The notes beneath the pieces were generated by a model. That model ran no database searches. It was not told the origin of the DNA and saw only the letters and a program-made list of their open reading frames with translations. A program made the translations under genes and the position numbers. From assembly GCA_021324755.1 (NCBI GenBank), contig JAJPIL010000027.1, positions 1-64,000 of the forward strand: a stretch of 64,000 nt of DNA, in the 5' to 3' direction. Within the stretch, counting starts at the first letter, position 1; every line of letters begins with the position of its first letter. Shown one piece after another: positions 9,204 through 18,313 of the stretch. The stretch comes from Pseudomonadota bacterium (GTDB taxonomy: Bacteria; Desulfobacterota; Binatia; Binatales; Binataceae).

Positions 9204-10100
9204 AATCCCCGTCTCCGTTTTTCTCGCTCTCGCCTCGCGCTTCTTGACGTTTCGTTGTGGGAATCTACGAGATGGGGAAAATGTCGCCAATTGGGCAGTT
9301 TACCTATTTCGGCAAGAAAAATTACCTAGAAAGTCTACGAGTCCCGCTGATTAGGAGTTGTAAGGGCGAGGGAGATCGCGCAGCAAGCTGCTGGCGTGGG
9401 GGCTGACATCGCAAGACAAAAAACTTCATTCACGAGGGCTTGACGATTGATTGCCTTTAGGCTATTTTAAATGCACCTTCGCGATTTTAGTTGACGATTG
9501 GGCGAAGGAACGTTTTGCGGCATTTTATCAGCACCCGCGAGTGTTTGCCCTGAGAGCAAAACAGCTAGCACGCTTCAAAGATCACGCCGCCTTGTGGGTT
9601 GCTTGCTCAGCTTGTAACGGCACCGGTATTTGCGCGGCGGTCAAAGTTCCTGTTCAGACTGGTTGACTTCGCAATTCTGCGACGAATCGCGCGGTATACG
9701 ATATGGTGTGCGGGAGGCTGCCGCTTGGAGGCGCGGTGGCGGGACGGCACGGCGTTAAAACCGTCTTTAAAACTCGGGTTCGTGATGCATTAGATCGGTA
9801 GCGCCGTGCAGCTGAGCCTCTAGCGCGATTTGCGCTCGCGCTCGCACGAGACGATGGCGGCGTTTTTTTCGCGCAGGCGGACGGTTTGGCGGCTTTGGGA
9901 TGCGTTTTTGGATAGAAGCACGGAACCTTCATGACTGTCCGCGGTTTTTCAAGCGTTTATTTTCAGACGATTTGATTTTGAAGCAGGTTGCAACGCAGAT
10001 TGGCGCGACCAAATTCGATTACACTGCGCGGCATCGGCCTTTTTGAATTCGGCGGAACGCACAAAGCTTAGACTTTACTCTGATTACACAAGGAGGCGGC
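9204..10100. other. Long intergenic region before aceA
   Basis: About 900 bases with no convincing gene on either strand. Open frames at 9451-9666 and 9654-9932 lack ribosome sites and have unlikely composition. A good sigma-70-like promoter on the plus strand (9440-9468) points into it, so a long aceA leader or a small RNA is possible. A strong AAGGAGG closes it in front of aceA. Confidence 0.45.
9440..9468 (+). promoter_or_regulatory. Candidate sigma-70 promoter
   Basis: TTGACG (9440-9445) and TATTTT (9463-9468) are separated by exactly 17 bases. The next gene on this strand is aceA, 630 bases downstream, so the promoter would give a long leader or an independent small transcript. Seen in sequence only. 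Confidence 0.35.
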
Positions 10101-11405
10101 ATGGTTAATAATCGCCCAGGGGCAGAGGAACTGGCTCAGGAATGGCAGACGAATCCGCGTTGGAAGGGGATAAAGCGAGGTTACACGGCGCACGACGTGG
10201 TACGCCTGCGAGGCACGATCCATGTAGAGTATTCGCTTGCCAAGTATGGAGCAACAAAGCTTTGGCGATTGCTCGAGACGGAGCCTTTTGTTGCTGCGTT
10301 AGGCGCGATGACGGGCAATCAGGCGATGCAGCAAGTAAAGGCCGGCCTCAAGGCGATATATGTGTCAGGATGGCAGGTGGCAGCGGACGCCAACGAGGCG
10401 CTTACGATGTACCCTGACCTGTCTCTTTATCCGTCCGATAGCGTGCCGAAGGTCGTCGAACGGATTAACAACGCCCTTTTGCGGGCGGACGAGCTGAGCC
10501 ACGCCGAAGGCGACGACTCGATCGATTGGCTAGTTCCGATCGTGGCTGACGCCGAGGCGGGCTTTGGAGGAGTCCTCAACGCCTTCGAACTTACCAAGGC
10601 GATGATTCGCGCGGGCGCGGCAGCCGTGCACTTCGAGGACCAGCTCGCAGCGGCCAAAAAGTGCGGCCACATGGGTGGCAAAGTGTTGGTCTCCACACAG
10701 GAAGCGATCGCCAGGTTAATTGCCGCGCGCTTGGCAGCAGACATCATGGGAGTTCCGACTATTTTGATAGCCCGCACCGATGCCGAAGGCGCAAGCTTAG
10801 TGACGACTGATATCGACCCGAGAGACCGCCAGTTCATGACCGGCGAACGCACCACCGAGGGCTTTTTCCGCACGCGAGCGGGGCTGGAGCAAGCGGTTGC
10901 GCGCGCGCTGGCGTATGCACCGTACGCCGACATGATCTGGTGCGAAACCTCCACGCCCGACCTGCATTTTGCCGAACAGTTTGCGCAAGCCGTGCACAAA
11001 GAGTATCCGGGCAAGCTGCTCGCCTACAATCTGTCGCCTTCGTTCAACTGGTCGGCGCATCTATCCGAAACGCAAATCGCAAAGTTCCAAAGCCAGCTCG
11101 CCCGCTTCGGTTACAAGTTTCAGTTCATCACCTTGGCGGGCTTTCATACTTTGAACTACTCGATGTTCACGCTTGCCCACGGATACAAAGAGCGACACAT
11201 GTCGGCCTACGCCGAATTGCAAAACGCCGAGTTTGCGGCCGAAAAACTCGGTTACACCGCAACTCGGCATCAGCGCGAGGTCGGTGCTGCATACTTCGAC
11301 CTGATTGCGGAAACCGTATGGGGAGGTGAAACTTCGATCAAAGCACTTTCAGGCTCAACCGAAGAGGCTCAGTTCACCTCCAAGGTGGCGGTTGGCGAAA
11401 ATTGA
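10101..11405 (+). CDS. aceA: Isocitrate lyase
   Basis: Cleaves isocitrate to glyoxylate and succinate, the first step of the glyoxylate shunt for growth on acetate, fatty acids or other C2 sources. The 434-residue product carries the family signature KKCGHMGGK with the catalytic Cys, '[10 protein letters not shown]' for Mg2+ binding, and '[14 protein letters not shown]' near the C-terminus; length is normal. The N-terminal '[23 protein letters not shown]' is typical. ATG 10101 follows AAGGAGGCGGC. No malate synthase gene is next to it. A strong terminator follows at 11498. Confidence 0.96.
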   Translation: MVNNRPGAEELAQEWQTNPRWKGIKRGYTAHDVVRLRGTIHVEYSLAKYGATKLWRLLETEPFVAALGAMTGNQAMQQVKAGLKAIYVSGWQVAADANEALTMYPDLSLYPSDSVPKVVERINNALLRADELSHAEGDDSIDWLVPIVADAEAGFGGVLNAFELTKAMIRAGAAAVHFEDQLAAAKKCGHMGGKVLVSTQEAIARLIAARLAADIMGVPTILIARTDAEGASLVTTDIDPRDRQFMTGERTTEGFFRTRAGLEQAVARALAYAPYADMIWCETSTPDLHFAEQFAQAVHKEYPGKLLAYNLSPSFNWSAHLSETQIAKFQSQLARFGYKFQFITLAGFHTLNYSMFTLAHGYKERHMSAYAELQNAEFAAEKLGYTATRHQREVGAAYFDLIAETVWGGETSIKALSGSTEEAQFTSKVAVGEN

Positions 11406-11497
11406 TGAAAAATTAGGTTTTGCGGTTCGGACGTCCTAGGAGTTACCAGCTCACCAGAAGACAAGCTGGAACCGTCGTCCGAATCAGTAAGGAGAAG

Positions 11498-11545
11498 AGC
11501 GAGAGGGCTGTCCGCTAGCGTGCGGAAGCCCTCTCGCTTTTTTTT
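11498..11545 (+). terminator. Intrinsic terminator of aceA
   Basis: A long perfect stem (AGCGAGAGGGCT pairing with AGCCCTCTCGCT), continued inward by TCCGC/GCGGA, followed directly by eight T residues. It lies about 90 bases after the aceA stop and is the clearest rho-independent terminator in the window. Confidence 0.92.
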
Positions 11546-11963
11546 AAATTCATGCTTGGGCCCACGATGGGATAAGGTCCAAGAAAAGCGTAGCGGAGGC
11601 GATCTAGAGAGCATACGGGGCACGGTTTTGGCCGGTGTTACCTGTCGGGTCGTCATTTTCCAGCTGATTGGCGGCAGCGTTTCCTCCTTCATCTTCACGA
11701 GAAAATCGCAAAGCTGAGCCCTGACCCGCCGATCTTCCGTGTGGCAGGGTAGGTAGGGCGAGGCCAGGGTTTCAATCGTTTTTTCGAAGACGCGTTGCGC
11801 AAAATATTGAAAAGCGTCGAGCCACCGATAGCCTCTGGCCAGCTTCGATTTGCTCAAGGCCTTCGGCAAGCGCCGCCGACAAAAGAGATTCGTTGCCAGC
11901 TCTTGAGAGTTGCAATTTTATTAGGCGGGTTTGCGCTTCTTGTAGGCTCAGATGAGCATGACC
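11546..11963 (-). other. Non-coding or decayed coding region downstream of the MFS gene
   Basis: After the MFS stop codon the same minus-strand frame stays open with protein-like composition (LSLQEAQTRLIKLQLSRAG onward) to about 11780. A second frame then looks protein-like (YRWLDAFQYFAQRVFEKT onward). Joining them needs one skipped base near 11826. Neither part has an ATG/GTG start with a ribosome site, and I do not recognise a family. It may be a frameshifted gene remnant; otherwise the stretch holds nothing. Confidence 0.25.
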
Positions 11964-13199
11964 TTAGGCAACAACCTCGCCCGTGGCGGGATAATCTTTA
12001 AGGCAAAGCTCGTCTTTGGGTAGAAGCGGAACGGCGGCTAGAGAAAGAACAGTCAGACCGGCCGTGAGCCAAAGTGCAAAATGGACTCCCCATCGCGCAG
12101 CCACTGGGCCCAGACCAGCAACCGCAAGTGCGCCGAGCGCGTTGGCAAAACCGAGCGCAAGTCCCGAGCCGAGTGATTGATGCTCCGGTAAAATATCCTG
12201 TGCGAGCAATATTCTAACCGGCATCGTCGAGAACGTGGCGAGGCCAAGCGCGGCAAGAAAAAACCAGCGAACTGCCGTATGGCTTACGAGGAAAGCGCCG
12301 AGCAGTAGCGCACACAAAGCTCCCGCAGCGCCGATTAGTCGACGTCGCCCGAAACGGTCAGCCAAATAGCCACCCATTAAATTACCCAGGTTGCCCACCA
12401 TCAGCAAAATCGTCACCGTGCTTGCGCCCCCGACTAGCGTGCCCCCATGTGAACGCCACAAGATAGGTAAAAACGTGCTCAAACTGTAGACAAGCATCGC
12501 ATGAAGAGCGCAGTAGAACACCAAAGCGGTCATCGCTGTGATGCTGCCCCAACTGACTGGATTTTTGGCCGACCGCTGGCTAATCGGTACGCGACGGGCC
12601 CGTGGGCATTGTCGGATCATCATGGGTAACGTGACAAACGTAGGCAAAGCCAATAACCAAAGCGCCCTTAAACCATAATTCGCTGCTACAAGACTTGCTA
12701 TGAGAGGCCAGACTGCGCGACCAAGTTCGCCGCCTACTAGGAAAATCGACATGGCGAGGGCAAAATGGTGCGCCGTTGTATGACGGACGCACGACAAGGC
12801 CTGGGGATGGAACGCAGCATTAGCCATCCCGACCACCAGCAGGGTCATGATAAGGGCCCAATAATTTGGAACAAAACCAACAAAGGCACCAGCCAGAGAG
12901 CCAAAGCCTAGAGCGCCGATCACAAACATCCGGCCACCAAGCCTATCGGCAGCCCATCCAAAGAGCGGCTGCATCCCCTGGCATACCAATATCGCCGCCA
13001 TCAGTGAGCCTACAAGCGTTAGCCTTATATGCAACGAATGAAGCACCGCCGGCAGTACGCCAGGCAAAAAATTTGCCATGCCATCGTTTAAGAAGTGCGC
13101 CCACGAAAGCATAAGCAGGCGTGCGTTGATGACCCCCGTATGCGAGGGCTCGAACCCCTCTGATTGCGCCGAAGAGGCTTTTGGCTGAACGAAAACCAC
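11964..13199 (-). CDS. MFS transporter, fosmidomycin-resistance (Fsr)-like
   Basis: A 411-residue inner-membrane protein with about twelve hydrophobic segments. The first helix carries 'AHFLNDGMANFLPGVLPA' and the region between helices 4 and 5 'GMANAAFHPQAL', both typical of the Fsr branch of the major facilitator superfamily; the MFS loop motif appears as 'GGYLADRFGRRR'. It probably exports a small drug or metabolite by proton antiport. Start is GTG at 13199; an internal ATG at 'LLMLSWAHF' is an alternative. It is divergent from the ABC exporter genes at 13557. Confidence 0.82.
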   Translation of the reverse strand: MVFVQPKASSAQSEGFEPSHTGVINARLLMLSWAHFLNDGMANFLPGVLPAVLHSLHIRLTLVGSLMAAILVCQGMQPLFGWAADRLGGRMFVIGALGFGSLAGAFVGFVPNYWALIMTLLVVGMANAAFHPQALSCVRHTTAHHFALAMSIFLVGGELGRAVWPLIASLVAANYGLRALWLLALPTFVTLPMMIRQCPRARRVPISQRSAKNPVSWGSITAMTALVFYCALHAMLVYSLSTFLPILWRSHGGTLVGGASTVTILLMVGNLGNLMGGYLADRFGRRRLIGAAGALCALLLGAFLVSHTAVRWFFLAALGLATFSTMPVRILLAQDILPEHQSLGSGLALGFANALGALAVAGLGPVAARWGVHFALWLTAGLTVLSLAAVPLLPKDELCLKDYPATGEVVA

Positions 13200-13556
13200 G
13201 CTCGCTTTTGCCCCAGTCGACTTTCCTAAATAGCCGTTTATTTTGACGTAACGAGCGTCGAATATTATGGCGCGAGTATTGTCGGTAGCGCTAGGCGAAT
13301 GTGTGACAAAAACCGCCCGAACAAAGTAGCGAGACGGCGCTTTGGGCGTTTACGCGTTTAGCGCGTAACTTAAAGCTAAAACCAAATTTAGAGTAACCGG
13401 CGCTTCGGTGCCCCAAGCGAATTAGAGCGAAGCTTTTGCGCTCGAATTATAGTCGGCAGTTGGGTTTACCCGCGTCTTAACCTATTCTGGTAACAGGAGC
13501 ATCGGCTTTCTGCTAACAGGAGCGTCGCCAAACAAAGTCGTTGTTTGAGCCTTGTC
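13200..13556. other. Divergent promoter region between MFS and ABC exporters
   Basis: About 355 bases with no gene. It holds the direct repeat listed at 13491-13527, close to the ABC start. I could not pick out clear -35/-10 boxes. Confidence 0.4.
13491..13527 (+). repeat. Direct repeat TAACAGGAGC(A/G)TCG, possible operator
   Basis: Two 14-base copies (13491-13504 and 13514-13527) identical at 13 positions and offset by 23 bases, about two helical turns, just upstream of the ABC exporter start. This spacing is typical of a dimeric regulator site on one face of the DNA. No regulator gene is adjacent. Each copy contains AGGAG, but neither is at ribosome-site distance from a start codon. Confidence 0.35.
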
Positions 13557-14558
13557 ATGGACGGTAAACCGTTGCCTAATCTTTCGTCTGTAGCGCTCGT
13601 AGAGCGCGAGGAAGCACCGTGCGCGGTGGAGGCGCGCGACCTGCGCTTTAGTTACGGGCGCAAGGAAGTGTTGCGCGGAATAAGTTTCACTATAGGCGCT
13701 GGAGAAGTCTTTGCGTTTCTGGGTCCGAACGCCAGCGGTAAGACCACGCTCTTCAAGATTCTTTCGACCTTGTTACCCGCTCCGCAGGGAAGCCTTACGA
13801 TCCTCGGTTACGATGTCGCTCGAAGCTCAGCTACATTGCGCCGCTCGTTGGGGGTTGTGTTCCAGAATTCTGCCGTCGACACGAAGCTTAGCGTGGTGGA
13901 AAACCTCCGTTACCACGGAAACTTATATGGTTTGTGGGGCGTCGAGCTTAGAGAACGAATCAAGGTGATGCTCGATCTACTTGGGCTTTCGGAGTCGGCC
14001 GATGCTCGGGTCGAAACGCTCTCCGGCGGCTATCGCAGACGGGTGGAACTAGCAAAAGCGCTTTTGCACGAACCGGCGATCTTGATCCTGGATGAGCCGA
14101 GTAGTGGCCTCGATCCGGAAGCGCGGCGAGATTTTTTCAACTATCTCCTGAGACTTCGCGCAAGCAAGAGCGTGACCGTCGTCTTGACCACTCACGATAT
14201 GGAAGAGGCGGAGCGCTGCGATCGGGTTGGAGTCCTCCATCAGGGTCAACTGGTGGCCGTAGGCACCGCGGGCGATCTGAAGCGCAGCGTAGGTGGCGAT
14301 GTCGTCGTTATCAAGGCGCAGCGCCCCGAAATGCTGCAAATGAAGCTTCAGCAGCGCTTTGGCCTCCATGTAGCAATAGTTGACGGAAGGCTCAGAATCG
14401 AGGCACCTAAAGGCCACTTGTTGGTTGCCGAGATCGTCGAAGCGTTCGGCTCGGAAGTCGAGTCGATAAGTTTCGGCCGTCCCACGCTGGAAGACGTGTT
14501 CACTCATCTTACGGGCCAGCGTTTTTCCGCAAGCAGCGATGATGACTGGAGTCTATGA
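13557..14558 (+). CDS. ABC transporter ATP-binding protein (DrrA/NodI-like)
   Basis: The ATPase half of an ABC-2 exporter. Walker A is GPNASGKTTL (the usual second Gly is Ser), the Q-loop follows in 'GVVFQNSAVD', the signature is LSGGYRRR, Walker B is 'AILILDEPSSGLDPEA' and the H-loop is 'VLTTHD'. A C-terminal extension 'FGRPTLEDVFTHLTG' is typical of drug/polysaccharide DrrA- and NodI-type ATPases. I prefer ATG 13557 to the TTG at 13545; no good ribosome site precedes either. The stop overlaps the permease start (ATGA), so the two are coupled. Confidence 0.87.
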   Translation: MDGKPLPNLSSVALVEREEAPCAVEARDLRFSYGRKEVLRGISFTIGAGEVFAFLGPNASGKTTLFKILSTLLPAPQGSLTILGYDVARSSATLRRSLGVVFQNSAVDTKLSVVENLRYHGNLYGLWGVELRERIKVMLDLLGLSESADARVETLSGGYRRRVELAKALLHEPAILILDEPSSGLDPEARRDFFNYLLRLRASKSVTVVLTTHDMEEAERCDRVGVLHQGQLVAVGTAGDLKRSVGGDVVVIKAQRPEMLQMKLQQRFGLHVAIVDGRLRIEAPKGHLLVAEIVEAFGSEVESISFGRPTLEDVFTHLTGQRFSASSDDDWSL

Positions 14559-15361
14559 TTAGGACCGTAGTTCTGCAGGTTTGGAGCCTTTGGTGGCGCG
14601 AGATGAAGCGCTTTTGGCGCCAACCTAGTCGAGTAGTAGGCGCCGTGTTGCAACCGATCGTTTTTTGGTTGCTGTTGGGTATGGGTCTTAACGGCTCGTT
14701 TCGTCCGCCTGGAGCGTTTCCGACGATGACGTACATGGAGTACTTTTATCCAGGCGTTGTTCTGCTGGTGCTTTTATTTACAGCAATCTTTTCGACCATT
14801 TCTACCATCGAAGACCGCAGGCAGGGCTTCCTTCAAGGCGTGCTCGTTGCGCCGATTTCGCCGTTGGTGATCGTACTTGGACAATGTCTCGGCAGCACTA
14901 CGCTGGCTCTACTGGAGGGAGCGGTCTTTCTGTTGCTCGCGGGAACGGCTGGAATAAAGCTGAATCTCGTTGCAGCTTTGTCGACGCTCGGGGTAATGGC
15001 GATAATAGGGATGGGTTTGTCGGGACTCGGGCTGACTATCGCCTGGCGCATGGAATCGACTCAGGGTTTTCACGCAATCATGAATCTCATTTTGATCCCG
15101 AGCTGGCTGCTTTCGGGCGCGTTTTTTCCAGTGGCCGGCGTACCCTCCTGGTTTCGGTGGATTATGCAGGGCAATCCTCTAACCTACGACATGGGACTTT
15201 TGCGCTCGGCTCTTTATATGGGTAGTTCGAAGATGGTATCGGCGTCGAGCGGGCCAGAAAATATCACCGTTTCGATCATTGTAGCGGCGATTTTTACGCT
15301 TTTCGCGTTTGCTTGTGCGGTGACTATGGCGCGCCGTGAAGCCTCAGGCGTGCGCGCCTGA
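14555..15361 (+). CDS. ABC-2 type transporter permease
   Basis: A 268-residue inner-membrane permease with about six hydrophobic segments. 'MEYFYPGVVLLVLLFTAIFS' and 'IPSWLLSGAFFPVAGVPSWF' followed by 'NPLTYDMGLLRSALY' match the ABC-2 family (DrrB, NodJ). It starts at ATG 14555, overlapping the ATPase stop by four bases. With the ATPase it forms a complete homodimeric-type exporter; substrate unknown. Confidence 0.88.
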   Translation: MIRTVVLQVWSLWWREMKRFWRQPSRVVGAVLQPIVFWLLLGMGLNGSFRPPGAFPTMTYMEYFYPGVVLLVLLFTAIFSTISTIEDRRQGFLQGVLVAPISPLVIVLGQCLGSTTLALLEGAVFLLLAGTAGIKLNLVAALSTLGVMAIIGMGLSGLGLTIAWRMESTQGFHAIMNLILIPSWLLSGAFFPVAGVPSWFRWIMQGNPLTYDMGLLRSALYMGSSKMVSASSGPENITVSIIVAAIFTLFAFACAVTMARREASGVRA

Positions 15362-15536
15362 AGCGGTATAAACTCCCACAACTTACGCCTTGGCGTTTTA
15401 CACTAGCCGAGACGCGTATCCGAGCATCCCACCGTTCGTTTTCGGAAATTGCCTGGGTAATTGTGTCGGAAGCGTGACCGAGCGCGATCGAAGACGGTCA
15501 ACTTCCGGCGAGGTCTGGCGGTTGCAGGTCGCTCTG

Positions 15537-15713
15537 CTAGCTGAATCTAGCTTGGGGTTGAGCGCGCCATCGGCGAGTACTCTCTACGACGAGATTCAAT
15601 ACGGCTACGGTCGCAATAGCAAGTAGTACAAAAAGCGCAAGTAAGATCAAAGTCCAGAGCAAAGCGAAAAATAATCCAACTAGTGCAAATCCGATGTCTA
15701 CTAGAGCCTTCAT
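15537..15713 (-). CDS. Small membrane protein, 58 residues
   Basis: An open frame below the usual length cut-off, starting at ATG 15713. After 'MKALVDIGFALVG' it is almost wholly hydrophobic to about residue 43, then ends with a basic tail 'ESTRRWRAQPQARFS', the pattern of one or two membrane helices with a cytoplasmic positive end. It begins 54 bases after the lptD stop on the same strand. No Shine-Dalgarno is visible; the leader instead holds a short repeat (AGCTATAC-AAGCTAT). I do not recognise it. Continuous hydrophobicity argues for a real gene, the missing ribosome site against. Confidence 0.4.
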   Translation of the reverse strand: MKALVDIGFALVGLFFALLWTLILLALFVLLAIATVAVLNLVVESTRRWRAQPQARFS

Positions 15714-15766
15714 ATAGCTTGTATAGCTTGAAAATACACTTTATACCTCTTGTAATTGTTTAAGCC

Positions 15767-18313
15767 CTATTGTTGGGTCGAGCCTGGAAGAGGAGGTGGC
15801 GGTGGTTGGGCAAAAAGGCGTGGATTGTAAATGGCGAAGGGGTTGTTCGGGATTGGGCTGCTTCCTACCGAGCCGATACCACCTAAAGTGAGCATAATTT
15901 GAAAACGATACTCCAAGGGGTTGACCGACTGCACGACTCCAAAATCGAGAATCCAACAGTTACACGTTGATTTGATCCGCCCGCCATATTCGGCCGATAA
16001 AAGATTGCTGGTTGCAAGGTCGTAACCCGGCCCAATGTAGAAGCCCCATCGGCTGGTCTCGTAGTAAATGTTAGCCGTTATCTGGTTAGTTTCGTTCTCA
16101 AGAGTGAGAGCCTTGTTTGTGGAGGCCGAAGTCGTAGGCGCAACATAGTTGTAGCCCAGCTGTAAAAAGGTGCCACCGATGGCGGCCTTGCCGAGACGCG
16201 ATTGATATTGGTACCACGTCTCGGGCGGTCGCAACGTAAGATAGTCGAAGGAGTAATCGATGCGGCCAGTGCCGGGATCGATACCCGTCTCGGAACTGGC
16301 GATTACGATGTTAGTCGGTAAGAGGTTAAGCGTTATATCGGTGTCCGAGTAGTGACGACCTACGCCCTCGAGCGGATAGAGAGTGTCATAGATTTGGGTG
16401 ATGTTGAATTCGAGAAGCTCTTGAACTCTAGTGGCAGGGGGCGCAGCAGTTGTCTGTCCTTCCGACACTTCCTGCGAAGCGCTCGAACTGCTCGAAGGCG
16501 GAGGAGCCTTATACTTGGCAAATACCCTCGAGGCAAGTCCCACGCTAAACATGCTGCGCGGATCAATTCGGTCTATTGCGTCCCACAGGGGTAGATTACT
16601 TTGGTTGACGTTAGGGACGTAGTAATACGTCACGATCGGCTCAATTGTATGTTTGATCTTCTCGATCCCGGCGAAATCAACCGTGTATATTCGTTCAAGC
16701 ACGGTTGAGGTCCCCACTTCACCATAGGGAAGTTCGCGGAAGTAATCGCCGCCAGGCGCTGGCTGTCCTAGGACCAGGCCATTATTATACTGCCTTCCGT
16801 CGGTGCCGACAGGTATGACGTCTACGTTATCGCCGCCGTAATTGTAGGCGGTCGAACGCAGGGTCACCGAAGCGTGAGCGTTGAGATAGTCTTTCCAGAG
16901 CAACGGCAAAGTGAAGGTGGGCTTGAAGTCGAGGCGCTGCCCGTTAGTTCCCTGTTCGCGCCAGTATTCAACTGCTGACGTCGTGTAATCGACGTAGCCG
17001 AGGCCATTCAGAACGTCGCTGCGGCCCTCGTATAGAAGTTGCGGTAGTTGCTGGAGCGCGAACTGCTGAGGCTGGATAAGATCTTGCTCCCATGTTCCCT
17101 GGAATCGTAAAAACGAGTTGTCCCAGTTGTTCAGCAAGCCGAAATGAGAAATCGCCTGGCGATTGTACATGAAGTTGAAGCCGTAACCGGGAGACAGAAC
17201 CGGAACGTTTATATCGCGCAAAAAGTAGTCGTCGCTGACCAACTGTGTGTCGCCGTAAACCTGCAGGTTGGGCGTAAGATGCTGGCGGCCTAGGCCTATC
17301 AAACCGTATCGTTGTGTGGGAATATACGGATTGGCGACTTGGAGATCGGCTTCCGGCGCCAGGCGTTCAGCTTCAGGTATAATCTCCTGATAAATGCTGC
17401 CAGTGACTTGGATGTAATCGTCGGCCGAACTTTGCCGACGAAATTCGGCCAGAAGGCCCAGCCGCTGCGACGTTTCGACATCGGACGCTATCGTTACGTC
17501 CTCGCTTTTGCCCAGGTCGATAAAATAAGGCTGAAGCCACTGAAAGCCTCGTAATGTCGACTCGCCTGTGTAAGGGCTGATGAAGCCGCTTTGACGTTGA
17601 GAATTGGCGGGGAAAGTCGCGTATGGCAACGTTAGCAAAGGATATCCGAGGACGTGGAAGGTTGCGTCTTTGACTTCCGCTTGCCCTCCGATATGACAGT
17701 TGATCTCTTTACCGCTTATGCTCCATGACGGAGTGCCCTTTTCACAGCCGCACGTGGTAAAAAAACCGTCCTCGATGTGAAAACGGGCGCCGCTCAGTTT
17801 ATCGATGATGCGTCCCGCGATCGTGTAGCTTCCCGTTCGCGGCGCGATGACAGCGTTTTTCAGCTCTCCGGTTTCGGAGTCAAGGTCGAGCGAGGCGCTG
17901 GAGGCGCGAATCTTGAGTTCAGGATTTACCAGGCGAACGTCGCCGAAAGCACTAGCTTTCTGACTTTTTCGCTCGTAGCGAAGCTCTTTTCCGGTCAGCA
18001 GGGTTGGGCCTCTTCGAAGTCGCGCGTTCTCGCGCACTACGAAGGTGTCAGTCTTGGGGTCGTAGATGAAAGAGGTTCCTGAAATGTTGGTTGGAGTCGG
18101 GCTGCCAAAGGTGCTTTCGAGTTCGGCTCGCAATTGGGCGCAGGTCTGAGCTGGACTTAAAAGTTCAGCGCAGAGCATAGCTGAGAGGAGAATTGTCCAA
18201 ACTATGTTAGGCCGCCGCGTCGGGAAACAACCCGCTACGGCCTTGCCGAGCCAGGAAATATGAGTAGACCTCCCCAACCAGGTAGATGGAACCGGTAACC
18301 AGAATAATTTCAT
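15767..18313 (-). CDS. lptD: LPS-assembly outer-membrane protein LptD
   Basis: Inserts lipopolysaccharide into the outer leaflet together with LptE. After a signal-like stretch 'NIVWTILLSAMLCAELL' comes the OstA/LptA-like periplasmic domain ('SFIYDPKTDTFVVRENARL', 'GKELRYERKSQKASAFGDV') and then a large beta-barrel domain with 'TFHVLGYPLLTLPYATFP' and 'SGFISPYTGEST' as in LptD. Length about 850 is in the family range. Start is uncertain: ATG 18313 lies 107 bases inside folC and gives a 36-residue leader before the signal, while ATG 18178 truncates the signal. The C-terminus is Pro-rich. Confidence 0.9.
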   Translation of the reverse strand: MKLFWLPVPSTWLGRSTHISWLGKAVAGCFPTRRPNIVWTILLSAMLCAELLSPAQTCAQLRAELESTFGSPTPTNISGTSFIYDPKTDTFVVRENARLRRGPTLLTGKELRYERKSQKASAFGDVRLVNPELKIRASSASLDLDSETGELKNAVIAPRTGSYTIAGRIIDKLSGARFHIEDGFFTTCGCEKGTPSWSISGKEINCHIGGQAEVKDATFHVLGYPLLTLPYATFPANSQRQSGFISPYTGESTLRGFQWLQPYFIDLGKSEDVTIASDVETSQRLGLLAEFRRQSSADDYIQVTGSIYQEIIPEAERLAPEADLQVANPYIPTQRYGLIGLGRQHLTPNLQVYGDTQLVSDDYFLRDINVPVLSPGYGFNFMYNRQAISHFGLLNNWDNSFLRFQGTWEQDLIQPQQFALQQLPQLLYEGRSDVLNGLGYVDYTTSAVEYWREQGTNGQRLDFKPTFTLPLLWKDYLNAHASVTLRSTAYNYGGDNVDVIPVGTDGRQYNNGLVLGQPAPGGDYFRELPYGEVGTSTVLERIYTVDFAGIEKIKHTIEPIVTYYYVPNVNQSNLPLWDAIDRIDPRSMFSVGLASRVFAKYKAPPPSSSSSASQEVSEGQTTAAPPATRVQELLEFNITQIYDTLYPLEGVGRHYSDTDITLNLLPTNIVIASSETGIDPGTGRIDYSFDYLTLRPPETWYQYQSRLGKAAIGGTFLQLGYNYVAPTTSASTNKALTLENETNQITANIYYETSRWGFYIGPGYDLATSNLLSAEYGGRIKSTCNCWILDFGVVQSVNPLEYRFQIMLTLGGIGSVGSSPIPNNPFAIYNPRLFAQPPPPPLPGSTQQ

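Noticed and set aside
9654..9932. 92-codon Ala/Arg/Ser-rich frame upstream of aceA
   Set aside because: Typical antisense-like composition, no ribosome site.
11369..11869. 166-codon minus-strand frame antisense to the aceA terminator
   Set aside because: Runs backwards through the terminator and the end of aceA; at most its first part could belong to a remnant.
13545..13556. TTG start for the ABC ATPase
   Set aside because: ATG 13557 is four codons downstream in frame, and neither has a better ribosome site; ATG preferred.
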